Part shown: one piece after another, positions 46,102-54,546 of the stretch
Numbering within the stretch: position 1 is the first letter of the stretch
Layout of the letters: every line of letters starts with the position of its first letter
Source: Nitrospira sp.
Lineage (GTDB): Bacteria; Nitrospirota; Nitrospiria; Nitrospirales; Nitrospiraceae
DNA: 64,000 nt
Direction: 5' to 3'
Assembly: GCA_031315995.1 (NCBI GenBank)
Contig: JALDRG010000003.1
Span: 124,001-188,000 of the forward strand
Translations under genes and position numbers: made by a program
The notes under the pieces: generated by a model
The model's input: the letters and a program-made list of their open reading frames with translations, nothing else
Database searches by the model: none
Told to the model about the DNA's origin: nothing

Positions 46102-48210
46102 ATGAAAATCCTGGTCGGGATCGGTATCGTGATCCTGCTGCTCGTCGTCCTGATCGTCGCGTTGCCCTTCCTCATCGACTTGAACACCTACCAAGATCGG
46201 TACCGCCCCTTAATTGAAGAAGCCCTCAACCGGAAAGTTGAACTCAAGGATATCCGCTTGACCATCTGGCCACGTATCGGCGCCAGGGTCGGCGGATTTG
46301 TCGTCCACGACGACCCGGCCTTCCGAACAGGCCCCTTCGCATCGCTTTCCTCGTTGGACGTCGGCGTCAAGCTGTTGCCGCTCCTCACGGGCAAGGTCGA
46401 GGTGGAAGAGATTACCCTGCGCGATCCGGTCATCACGGTTCTGAAAAACAAACAGGGCCGACTCAACCTCTCTACCCTCGGCGCCAAGACCCCGGCTCCT
46501 CCCACTCCCTCAATACCTGAGATATCCGGACCATCGGCCGGGAGTCCGCTTCAAGCGCTGGCCCTCTTTGCGGTGGACCGAGTCTCGATCGACGGCGGAA
46601 ATCTTTCGTATCGTGACGAGTCCACGCCAAAGCCGACCGAATACACGGTGACTCATCTCGAGTTTCTTCTCACGTCCGTCCATCTCGGCGAAAGCCCCAC
46701 CGTACATCTGGGGGCTACCGTGCAGCCCTACAACCTGCCGGTACGACTCGACGGAACGTTCGGACCCCTCGTTGAAACCCTTGACGTAAAATCGTTCACA
46801 TTCGCCCTTGCGCTGGGGAAAGTGGCGGCAGGCCTTAAGGGCCGCGCGGTCGACGGGAACCTGGATGCCACCATCACTGCCCTCCAGATTGACACCGCGG
46901 ATCTCCCCATCGCGCTGCCGCTGACGAAGCCGGTACAGATCAAAGATTTGCACCTCACCCTCCACGCCCGATACCCAATTCCGCCTGAGACCCCGCCCGC
47001 CAAACAGGTGGATCTGACGGACATCGGCCTGACCGTGGTCATGGGCGGATCAGCCCTCAATGTGAAAGGCACGGCAACCAATGGCATGGCAAACCTGACG
47101 GCCGCGTCTGCCAGCATTAATTCATCGGATCTTCCGATTGCCACCCCCCTGGCGAAACCCGTCGAACTGAAAGACCTGCATCTCAACCTCCGGGCGGCAT
47201 ATCCGCCCAAGGAAGGGGCCGCGCCACTCGAACTTGCAGAGATCTCCAACATGGGCCTGACCGTCGCCATGGGGAGCTCGCGTATCGAGGTGAAAGGATC
47301 GGTCATAGGCGGACTGGCGAAACTCACGGCCAACTCAAAACTCATCACCACGACCGACCTGCCCCTCGCTCTACCGCTGAAAAAACCCGTGGAGATCAAA
47401 GACCTGCAGGCCGCGGCTGAAATGAAGGGGCAGGAGGCGCGACTGCACAATCTCTCGCTCCAACTCTTCGGCGGATTCGTACGCACGCAGGGAACGTTCA
47501 GCCTGGGAACCTCCACTCCGCCCTTCAGCAGCACGGTCTCGATTCAAGGACTCCAACTTGGACCGGCCCTTCAGGCTGTCGGTACGGATCACGTTTCCGT
47601 CAGCGGTACAGCCAATGCCGAGCTGGCGATGAGCGGCCGCGGGTTGACCCATCCAGACCTCGTCAAGGCTCTCACAGGAACCGGCCGTGTGGCAGTGAGA
47701 GAGGGCACAATCGAGGGAATCAATTTGCTGCAACAAGCGTCGGTGTTGCTCAAAGTGGTCGGGGTGTCATTAAACAACGTCAACGCGACGGCGTTCTCCA
47801 CCATCGAAAGCGATTTCGCCATTAAACAAGGCGTCATTGTCGTCCAACGGCTGCTCATGGACAGTCATGATTTCCAGGCGACGGGCGGCGGGACGATCGG
47901 GCTCGATCAGTCTTTAAATATGAAGCTAAATCTGAATCTCTCCCAAGCCTTGAGCCAAAAGATCGCGGCGGGCTCCCCCATCGCCAGAGTCGCGCTAAGC
48001 GGCGGGCGCCTCTCGCTCCCGCTGCTCATTACCGGCAGCACGCAAGCCCCTTCATACGGGCTTGACACAAAGATGTTTGCGGGGAAAGTGCAGGATCAGG
48101 TGAAGGAAAAGGTCACAGGCGCCGTGGAAGGCCTCTTGAAAGGGTCCACCAAGCCGGAAGATCTTAAGAAACAAGGCAAAGACCTCCTGAAGGGACTGTT
48201 CGGGCAATAG
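46102..48210 (+). CDS. AsmA-family protein with three internal 76-residue repeats
   Basis: A 702-residue protein with an N-terminal membrane helix (ILVGIGIVILLLVVLIVALP) followed by the AsmA-type DLNTYQDRYRPLIEEALNRK. It belongs to the repeating-beta-groove family that is thought to move phospholipids between membranes. Between residues 267 and 430 a 76-residue unit occurs three times: DLPIALPLTKPVQIKDLHL (267), DLPIATPLAKPVELKDLHL (343) and DLPLALPLKKPVEIKDLQA (419). The C-terminal AsmA domain has VREGTIEGINLLQQASVLLK. The ATG is preceded by GGAGG; a GTG lies right before it. The next gene is an MscS channel. Confidence 0.9.
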   Translation: MKILVGIGIVILLLVVLIVALPFLIDLNTYQDRYRPLIEEALNRKVELKDIRLTIWPRIGARVGGFVVHDDPAFRTGPFASLSSLDVGVKLLPLLTGKVEVEEITLRDPVITVLKNKQGRLNLSTLGAKTPAPPTPSIPEISGPSAGSPLQALALFAVDRVSIDGGNLSYRDESTPKPTEYTVTHLEFLLTSVHLGESPTVHLGATVQPYNLPVRLDGTFGPLVETLDVKSFTFALALGKVAAGLKGRAVDGNLDATITALQIDTADLPIALPLTKPVQIKDLHLTLHARYPIPPETPPAKQVDLTDIGLTVVMGGSALNVKGTATNGMANLTAASASINSSDLPIATPLAKPVELKDLHLNLRAAYPPKEGAAPLELAEISNMGLTVAMGSSRIEVKGSVIGGLAKLTANSKLITTTDLPLALPLKKPVEIKDLQAAAEMKGQEARLHNLSLQLFGGFVRTQGTFSLGTSTPPFSSTVSIQGLQLGPALQAVGTDHVSVSGTANAELAMSGRGLTHPDLVKALTGTGRVAVREGTIEGINLLQQASVLLKVVGVSLNNVNATAFSTIESDFAIKQGVIVVQRLLMDSHDFQATGGGTIGLDQSLNMKLNLNLSQALSQKIAAGSPIARVALSGGRLSLPLLITGSTQAPSYGLDTKMFAGKVQDQVKEKVTGAVEGLLKGSTKPEDLKKQGKDLLKGLFGQ
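46900..47430 (+). repeat. Three coding repeats of 228 bases in the AsmA gene
   Basis: Units begin at 46900, 47128 and 47356, exactly 228 bases apart, each starting with the codons for DLP(I/L)A. The peptide is conserved strongly over the first 25 residues of each unit and more weakly in the rest. Confidence 0.75.
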
Positions 48211-48243
48211 TGTTCACGGGGAGGGAGCATATCGCTGGCCGAT

Positions 48244-49027
48244 GTGGGCACACAGTACGTCGTGCCATACGGCTTCCGGATCATGGGGGCTGCCCTTGTC
48301 ATCATGACCGCCCTGTTCGCCGCAAAGTCGGTCGGGCGTCTCTTCGAGCGCTGGCTGAATGAGCAGGACATGAAGCCGCCACTCCGCCTGCTGCTTCTGC
48401 GCGTCGTGAAGGCCCTGGTGGTGATCCTCGGCCTTCTGATCGCGCTGAGCCAACTCGGCCTGCAAATCGCGCCGCTGGTCGCCGGGCTTGGCGTGGCCGA
48501 CCTCGGTATCGGTCTCGCCCTGCAGGGCGTCTTGAGCAATGTCGTTGCCGGTCTGTCGATCATCTTCACCAAACCCCACCGAGTCGGAGAACATGTGTCG
48601 CTCCTCGGAGTCCATGGTGATGTCGTCAAGATCGATATCTTCACGACCACGCTCATGCACCCGGATCACTCCCGGATCGTCATCCCGAATCGAAAAGTCG
48701 TCGGAGAAATTCTGCACAACTTCGGCACGATTCCACAACTGGACTTGTCGATTGGGGTCTCGTACCGAACCGATATCGAGACGACGCTGCGTGTGCTGCG
48801 CGAGCTGGTCACCCGGCCCCCCAAGGTGCTCCAAGATTCTGCCCCGATCATCGGGTTGCCGGTTTCGCGATTCCTCCATGACCCTGTCCATTCGGCCCTG
48901 GGTGCACGTCGCATCAGTACGGACCGCTCACATCGAATTCAACCAGGCGATCATTCAACGATTACAAGCTGATGGAGTGGACCTCCCATTTCCTCAGCGT
49001 GAGATTCGCCTACTTAATCCCTCCTAA
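48244..49027 (+). pseudogene. mscS: MscS-type mechanosensitive channel, frameshifted
   Basis: A small MscS: membrane helices (FRIMGAALVIMTALFAAKSV; VVKALVVILGLLIALSQLGL), the pore helix GVADLGIGLALQGVLSNVVA and the beta domain (VGEHVSLLGVHGDVVKIDIF, IVIPNRKVVGEILHNFG). The reading frame runs normally to about 48866 (PIIGLPVS), then the homologous C terminus continues in the next frame (DSSMTLSIRPWV ... LPFPQREIRLLNP, stop at 49027). Removing one base at about 48868 would restore VSDSSMTLSIRPWV and a complete 260-residue protein. As written, the frame runs on to a stop at 48972 with a scrambled tail. This is either a real inactivating frameshift or a single sequencing error. The GTG start at 48244 follows the AsmA stop by 33 bases. 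Confidence 0.8.
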
Positions 49028-49162
49028 TGTCAGGGCTGCTGGCCACGACTCAAGACATACCTCCACCACCTCGACCGCTCGCCTTACTTGTTGGCCCCTG
49101 GTGCAACATGCTACTCTAGACGCCTTTCGTTGTAGAACGACCGCGACCAAGGAGACGACATC

Positions 49163-49780
49163 ATGAGCAGGCAGACGGACCTCGATCGCACTCGACGTTC
49201 GGAACGAACATCGGGCAGCAGTCTCGCTGAAACAGAAGTGGAATCCGCCCTGACCGAGGAGCATGCCGCCGGCACCAACCTCGACAAGATCCGCGACATT
49301 CTGTTCGGCGCCCAGGTACGTGATCATGAACGCCGGTTCGCCAAGCTCGAAACGCAACTGCTGGCGGAAGCGGCCCAGTTGCGCACCGACCTCAAGGACC
49401 GATTCGCTTCGCTGGAACAGTACATTCGAAAAGAGGTCGACACGGTGACGGGCCGCCTGACCGCCGAAGAACAGGACCGCACTAATGCGGTCGGCCGCCT
49501 AACCACGGAGCTCCAGACGCTGGCCGACGCGCTCCAGCAAACAGCGACCCAGCTACGGGAACAGAGCGAGCAGGCACATCACGATTTGCGCAACCAACTC
49601 CAGAGCCAGGCGGCATCACTCGCCGGTGATTTCGGCCAACAACACGCCGCCCTGTCCGCCACCCTGGACGATGCGGTTCGGCAGCTCTCACACCAAAAGA
49701 CCGACCGGACGTCCCTTGCAACGTTGTTTCAGGAACTCTCACAGAGGCTCTCACATGATCAGCCTCCACAACAGGCATAG
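49163..49780 (+). CDS. Coiled-coil protein, first gene of the OmpA/GTPase/sigma-54 cluster
   Basis: A 205-residue cytoplasmic protein: about 45 disordered residues followed by a short conserved-looking piece, LDKIRDILFGAQVRDHERRF, then a long coiled coil (ETQLLAEAAQLRTDLKDRF; VGRLTTELQTLADALQQTA). It has no signal peptide. It is followed closely by the OmpA-type membrane protein gene. The motif DILFGxQVRxHERRF recurs in proteins next to OmpA and small GTPase genes in other bacteria, so it is probably a part of the same system. Confidence 0.75.
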   Translation: MSRQTDLDRTRRSERTSGSSLAETEVESALTEEHAAGTNLDKIRDILFGAQVRDHERRFAKLETQLLAEAAQLRTDLKDRFASLEQYIRKEVDTVTGRLTAEEQDRTNAVGRLTTELQTLADALQQTATQLREQSEQAHHDLRNQLQSQAASLAGDFGQQHAALSATLDDAVRQLSHQKTDRTSLATLFQELSQRLSHDQPPQQA

Positions 49781-49896
49781 CTCCACACCCATTCGTGAAG
49801 TGGCACGGTCTGCCCCCCAGACCGTGCGTACCGCCTTTCGCTACACCACAATTTTTCTCGCAGGCCACTCCATTCGCTGCGGAGCACGGAAACGAG

Positions 49897-51624
49897 ATGG
49901 CGCACGCACCTAAAGCCGTCACGCCGGCAGTCGAACGCGACTATGCCGAACTGCGCAGCCTCCTCTTGGCACCGGAACAATCACGTCTGGAGCAACTGCA
50001 AGAGCAGGTCGAACACCTCGACCTCACCGCCCACAACCTCAATCGGGTGCTACCCGAAGCGATAGCGCTCCGTGGAGAAACTGACCATCGGTTGACCCAT
50101 GCGCTCACCCCGCATGTATCGGAAGCGTTGGGGGTGTCCGTACGCAAACAGCCCCACATGATCGTAGAGGCGATCGCCCCCATCATGATGCCGGCGATCC
50201 GCCAGGCCATTGCCAATGCCTTGCGCAGCATGGTGCAGTCACTCAATCAAACCATCGAACACAGCCTGTCGATCCGAAGTATGCGCTGGAGGCTGGAAGC
50301 CCTGCGCACCGGCAAACCGTTCGCTGAAATCGTTCTGCTGCACACCTTATGTTATCGCGTCGAGCAGGTCTTTCTCATTCACTCGCAGACCGGCTTGCTC
50401 CTCGCGCACGCGGCCGGCGACTCAGTCGCGGTGCAGGACCAAACCCTCGTCTCGGGCATGCTGTCGGCCATTCGAAGCTTCGTGCAGGATTCGTTTGGTG
50501 CGACACCTGATCAAGTGCTGAATACCTTACAAGTCGGCGACCTGACCGTCTGGATCGAACAGGGACCGGCGGCGATCCTCGCGGCCGTTATTCGCGGCAC
50601 GCCACCGGAATCCTTTCACATTCATCTCCAGGATACGCTCGATCGCATCCACGCCGAATATTCCGATGCGCTCGCACGCTTCATAGGAGAGACAGCGTCC
50701 TTCGCAGCCGTCACACCGCTATTGGACGAGTGCCTGCGAACGCACTTCGAGACGCGCCGGCGTGCGGTGGCTCCCATCACGTGGGTACTCCTGACGGCGA
50801 TCGTGCTGGGAGCAGTCTGGTGGGGAACGTCAGCCTATCAAGAGCGCCGACAGTGGCAAGCCTATCTAGATCGGCTTGCCTCGGAACCGGGGCTCGTCGT
50901 GACATCCACGCGCTCGGAAGGGAATCGATACGTGCTCGCCGGCCTACGCGACCCATTGGCCGCCGATCCGGACGCACTCTTGCAGGACAGTGGGATAGCC
51001 CCCAATCGGGTCGATTCTAAATGGAGCCCCTACTACGCTCTCGATGAAGCGTTCACCCGGAAACGAGCCGAGCTGGTCCTGTCTCCTCCGAACACCGTTG
51101 CGTTGGCCGTCGATGGAACACGCCTCACAGCCACCGGCACGGCCGATCTGAATTGGATCCGGCAGAGTCGACCATTGGCCCGCTTACTGCCTGGCATCAA
51201 CGAATATGACGACCGTCGCATCGTCGAGCGGTCGCTTGAGGAACTGACCCGAAGCCTGGCGGGCGTCTGGATCCTCTTCGAACAGGGGACTGCCATCCTT
51301 TCACCTGAGCAACTTCAAGCCGTGCGCCGCGTATCAGATGGGCTTCGCCAACTGGACGACCTGGCGCGTCTCTCCGGCGCAACACTGGAGGTACAGATCA
51401 TCGGTCAAACCGACACCGTGGGCCGGTCCAGCCGAAACCAGCGTCTGAGCGAGAGCCGCGCCCGGTCGGTCCTCCATGCCCTCCAGCCCGCGACCTTCAC
51501 CACGATCACGTTTCAGACTCGTGGTATCGTCCCAAAGCCTGAGCCAGGCCAAGTCCAGGAGACAGCGACGCTACCCCAGGAGCGACGCGTGTCTTTTCAA
51601 ATCACTGTTCACCCAGCGCCGTGA
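49897..51624 (+). CDS. Membrane-anchored protein with BON-like and OmpA domains
   Basis: A 575-residue protein with a large N-terminal cytoplasmic part, one central membrane helix and a periplasmic C-terminal part. The first 290 residues start with DYAELRSLLLAPEQSRLEQL and include AIRQAIANALRSMVQSLNQT and GKPFAEIVLLHTLCYRVEQV. A membrane helix follows (ITWVLLTAIVLGAVWWGTSA). After it come a BON-like domain (LASEPGLVVTSTRSEGNRYV, LRDPLAADPDALLQ) and a C-terminal OmpA domain (GQTDTVGRSSRNQRLSESRA) with the aspartate and arginine that bind peptidoglycan. It spans from the cytoplasm to the wall. I chose ATG 49897; a GTG at 49795 is in frame but would put a non-conserved stretch first. Confidence 0.85.
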   Translation: MAHAPKAVTPAVERDYAELRSLLLAPEQSRLEQLQEQVEHLDLTAHNLNRVLPEAIALRGETDHRLTHALTPHVSEALGVSVRKQPHMIVEAIAPIMMPAIRQAIANALRSMVQSLNQTIEHSLSIRSMRWRLEALRTGKPFAEIVLLHTLCYRVEQVFLIHSQTGLLLAHAAGDSVAVQDQTLVSGMLSAIRSFVQDSFGATPDQVLNTLQVGDLTVWIEQGPAAILAAVIRGTPPESFHIHLQDTLDRIHAEYSDALARFIGETASFAAVTPLLDECLRTHFETRRRAVAPITWVLLTAIVLGAVWWGTSAYQERRQWQAYLDRLASEPGLVVTSTRSEGNRYVLAGLRDPLAADPDALLQDSGIAPNRVDSKWSPYYALDEAFTRKRAELVLSPPNTVALAVDGTRLTATGTADLNWIRQSRPLARLLPGINEYDDRRIVERSLEELTRSLAGVWILFEQGTAILSPEQLQAVRRVSDGLRQLDDLARLSGATLEVQIIGQTDTVGRSSRNQRLSESRARSVLHALQPATFTTITFQTRGIVPKPEPGQVQETATLPQERRVSFQITVHPAP

Positions 51625-51636
51625 AACGCCCCTGAC

Positions 51637-52176
51637 ATGATCGAAAAAAAGATCTGCATGTTGGGCGCCTTTGCCGTTGGAAAAACCAGCCTCGTACGGC
51701 GCTTTGTGACAAGTTGCTTCTCCGAACAGTATCAGACGACCATTGGAGTCACCGTCGACAAGAAACCCCTGAGTATCGATGGCCAAGCTGTGACATTGGT
51801 GCTGTGGGACCTCTACGGCGAAGACGAATTTCAAAAACTACGTCGTTCCTATCTACGGGGGTCGTCGGGATACCTGTTGGTCCTGGACGGGATGCGACGG
51901 GCAACGCTGGACATCGCCGTGCGAATTCAGCAGACCGCACTCGACGCGCTCGGCCCGGTGCCGTTTGTCGTCCTCATCAATAAACATGACCGGCAGCCGG
52001 ACTGGGAAATTACCGACCAAGACCTCGCACAGTTAGCCGAGCGCGGATGGAGGGTGCTCCTGGGCAGCGCGAAGACAGGACAGGGTGTCGAGGAAGCTTT
52101 TATGACGCTCGCTCGCAGCATGCTGCTCACATCGCAAGAGTCACCTTCTTCAGGGGGGAAGACCGATGGCTCATAA
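51637..52176 (+). CDS. Rab/Ras-like small GTPase
   Basis: A 179-residue small GTPase. G1 is GAFAVGKTS (residues 10-18), G2 contains TTIGVTVDKK, G3 reads WDLYGEDEF, G4 is NKHD and G5 SAKTG. All five boxes can be placed, so GTP binding is expected. The G3 box lacks the usual DxAGQ and has DLYGE, so the glutamine needed for efficient hydrolysis in Ras-type proteins is replaced by glutamate. It begins 12 bases after the OmpA protein and overlaps the sigma-54 activator by 11 bases. As in other bacterial Rab-like proteins, a role as switch is likely; no GEF or GAP is recognised. Confidence 0.9.
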   Translation: MIEKKICMLGAFAVGKTSLVRRFVTSCFSEQYQTTIGVTVDKKPLSIDGQAVTLVLWDLYGEDEFQKLRRSYLRGSSGYLLVLDGMRRATLDIAVRIQQTALDALGPVPFVVLINKHDRQPDWEITDQDLAQLAERGWRVLLGSAKTGQGVEEAFMTLARSMLLTSQESPSSGGKTDGS

Positions 52177-53962
52177 CACGGACCCGTCCGCGCCGGACCT
52201 GCTGTGCGCAGACCTATTGCAGCGGTTCCAATTTGCGGTTCTCGAATACGTTGACGATACGCACTTCCGCATCATCGGGCAGCCACCGGCCTGGCTGTTT
52301 CGCCTCTATCCGGATGCCCGACGCAGCCTACAGCTTTCCGTCGATGCCCGCACACCGGTCCTTCAGAATTTCTTGTTCGATGCGGCAGATGCCTGGCGCG
52401 CCGACAACGATCGCATCGCGCGCTCTGGATTTTGGACGGAGGAGGCCACTTCCGAAGAGCCTCAGCACTTCGAAGCGATGGCACTTCGACAAGGCCCGAG
52501 CCGGCTTTTGCTGATTCAGCGCAGCACGGCAACCTATGACCAACACGCCACCCTGCTCCAGCGGGCGCGCGAACAGGTGCTTCTCCAGCACGAACACGAT
52601 CGCGGACACCAGCGCACCCAGCGTGATCTCAGCACCAGACTGGTGGACATGGAGCGGTCCCGGGACGACGTCGCAGTCATTTTGCAACAACTTGGACTCG
52701 CCACTCTCCTGATCGACCAGGAGGGACGGGTTCGATTCCTCAGCGCGTCTGCAGCCCGCCTTCTGGAAACCGCACCGTCGAGTGTCCATCCCGGCTTGGC
52801 TTGGGAAACACTGCTTCCGCTCACGAAAGCGGACCGGCACGCCCTGCAGTCGATGCTAAAGCAACCCGCATCCCAACGCGAACGAGTCCGATGTCACCTC
52901 CAGACCTCGGCAGGACGGCATCTCTGGCTAGAGATAGAACTGCAGGACGACCCGAGGGACGCGCGAACCAAGATCATCTTTCTCCACGACATGACCGACG
53001 TGTACCACCTCCGGCGACTACTGGAACTCAAAGCCCACTTTCATGATTTGGTCGGCAAGAGCCGGGGCATGACACAGATCTATGAACAGATTCAGGATCT
53101 GGCTCGTGTCGACTCGTCGGTCTTGATCGAGGGAGAGACCGGCACGGGAAAAGAATTGGTGGCCCGAGCGATACACCAGGCGAGTGCCCGACACACGGGA
53201 CCGTTCATTGCGGCCAACTGCGCCGGGCTCACGGATTCGCTCCTGGGCAGCCAACTGTTCGGCCATAAGAAGGGCGCCTTTACCGGGGCCATCGACGACC
53301 AGCAGGGGCTGTTCGAAGCCGCGCAAGGCGGCGTCTTGTTTCTCGATGAGATCGGCGATATTCCTCACAACGTCCAAACCAGCCTTCTTCGAGTGCTGCA
53401 GGAGAGGGAAGTGACTCGACTCGGCGAGACCAAGCCAAGAAAAGTGAACGTGCGCGTGCTGACGGCAACCCACCACAACTTGAGCGAGGATGTCGCCAAG
53501 GGAACGTTTCGCGCCGACTTGCTTTACCGAATTCGAGTCGCACGGATCCATCTCCCGCCTCTCAGAGAGCGAAAAGAGGATATTCCCCTCCTTGTCACCT
53601 CGTTTCTCACCGAAGGACGGGCGAGCATGGGAAAAGTCATCCATCGAGCCAGCCCGGCCGCTATGGCGGCGCTGATGGAGTACCATTGGCCCGGCAATGT
53701 GCGGGAGCTCAAGAGCACGATCGAGTGCGGCATGATTCATTGCAAAGGTGACACGCTCGAGGCTATTGATCTTCCGCCGGAACTTCGACAGGGACCGGAC
53801 GTCTCTCAATCCGAACCCGTCTTGCCCGTCGACGAGCGTAGTCGATTCGTGGTCGCCTTGGGACAGGTCCATGGGAACCGGACTAAAGCCGCACGCCTCC
53901 TCGGTATGAGCCGCGCCACCTTCTACCGCCGACTGAACGAACTCGATCTCCCGACCAGCTAA
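52166..53962 (+). CDS. Sigma-54-dependent transcriptional activator
   Basis: A 598-residue protein. N-terminal part of about 160 residues of unknown fold; a PAS-like domain (ILQQLGLATLLIDQEGRVRF ... SASAARLLETAPS); an AAA+ domain with Walker A GETGTGKE (323-330), the sigma-54-contacting loop GAFTGA (370-375) and Walker B FLDEIGD; and a C-terminal Fis-type helix-turn-helix (NRTKAARLLGMSRATFYRRL). All parts are intact. There is no receiver domain, so activity is regulated in another way, possibly by the GTPase encoded just before it with which it overlaps. SD AGGGGGGAAG precedes the ATG. Confidence 0.94.
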   Translation: MAHNTDPSAPDLLCADLLQRFQFAVLEYVDDTHFRIIGQPPAWLFRLYPDARRSLQLSVDARTPVLQNFLFDAADAWRADNDRIARSGFWTEEATSEEPQHFEAMALRQGPSRLLLIQRSTATYDQHATLLQRAREQVLLQHEHDRGHQRTQRDLSTRLVDMERSRDDVAVILQQLGLATLLIDQEGRVRFLSASAARLLETAPSSVHPGLAWETLLPLTKADRHALQSMLKQPASQRERVRCHLQTSAGRHLWLEIELQDDPRDARTKIIFLHDMTDVYHLRRLLELKAHFHDLVGKSRGMTQIYEQIQDLARVDSSVLIEGETGTGKELVARAIHQASARHTGPFIAANCAGLTDSLLGSQLFGHKKGAFTGAIDDQQGLFEAAQGGVLFLDEIGDIPHNVQTSLLRVLQEREVTRLGETKPRKVNVRVLTATHHNLSEDVAKGTFRADLLYRIRVARIHLPPLRERKEDIPLLVTSFLTEGRASMGKVIHRASPAAMAALMEYHWPGNVRELKSTIECGMIHCKGDTLEAIDLPPELRQGPDVSQSEPVLPVDERSRFVVALGQVHGNRTKAARLLGMSRATFYRRLNELDLPTS

Positions 53963-53995
53963 CACATCCGGCTCTCACTGAATCTCCCAATATCT

Positions 53996-54044
53996 GTCTC
54001 GATTCGTCTCTCGCGAGACAGTGCGAGACAACGGCACTCGTCTC
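53996..54044. promoter_or_regulatory. Cluster of phased GTCTC/GAGAC boxes
   Basis: Five pentamers: GTCTC at 53996, 54006 and 54040, GAGAC at 54015 and 54025. The first two and the two GAGAC boxes are each 10 bases apart, one helical turn. The centre is a perfect 10-base palindrome, TCTCGCGAGA (54009-54018). This is what one expects for a protein-binding array between the sigma-54 activator gene and the LuxR-type gene. Function is unproven. Confidence 0.45.
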
Positions 54045-54128
54045 ACCACTTGACCACAATGATATGTTCCGACCAGTCTGCCCGCGAGCATGCTCATTTG
54101 ATGGGGTTGTTGTAGAGCACACACCTTA

Positions 54129-54144
54129 TGGCACAGACCTTGAA
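54129..54144 (+). promoter_or_regulatory. Weak sigma-54-type promoter candidate
   Basis: TGGCACAGACCTTGAA has the -24 TGGCAC and the correct 12-base G-to-G spacing to TTG, but the -12 reads TTGAA where TTGCA is expected. It lies 85 bases before the LuxR-type gene and just after the phased boxes. Suggestive only. Confidence 0.3.
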
Positions 54145-54228
54145 CAAGTAACCGCAAAAACCACTGCGGACAACGCCGTGGACACCGGTGCCACACCGTC
54201 ATGATCGAACCGATTGCGAGGAGAACAG

Positions 54229-54546
54229 ATGGACAAGCTCTTGCCCTTCTCACGCCCGCGGCCGGATGAGCCGACCGCACGAGAACGTGAAATACTGAAT
54301 CACATTTGGGCCGGTCTGACGAGTCAGGAAATTGCAGCTCGGTTGCAGATCGCCCCCAAAACCGTGGAATCGCACCGCGCCAATCTGCTGAGGAAATTCC
54401 GTGCGTCCAATTCGGCACAACTGCTTCGTCTGGCCCTGCTTGAAGGCATCCTCCAAATTCCGTCGTCGAATAGCGCCACGCCGCTCTCAGCTTCGCGCGG
54501 CACGCACAATCCCAAAGGGGTGCGGAAACTAACCAGCCTCAAATGA
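54229..54546 (+). CDS. Small LuxR-type HTH protein
   Basis: A 105-residue protein with a single LuxR/GerE-type helix-turn-helix (PTAREREILNHIWAGLTSQE then IAARLQIAPKTVESHRANLL). No receiver or sensor domain precedes it; a polar disordered tail follows. It has an AGGAG ribosome binding site. Single-domain HTH proteins of this kind can be co-regulators. It lies just after the phased GTCTC boxes and the sigma-54-like site, so the upstream activator may control it. Confidence 0.85.
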   Translation: MDKLLPFSRPRPDEPTAREREILNHIWAGLTSQEIAARLQIAPKTVESHRANLLRKFRASNSAQLLRLALLEGILQIPSSNSATPLSASRGTHNPKGVRKLTSLK

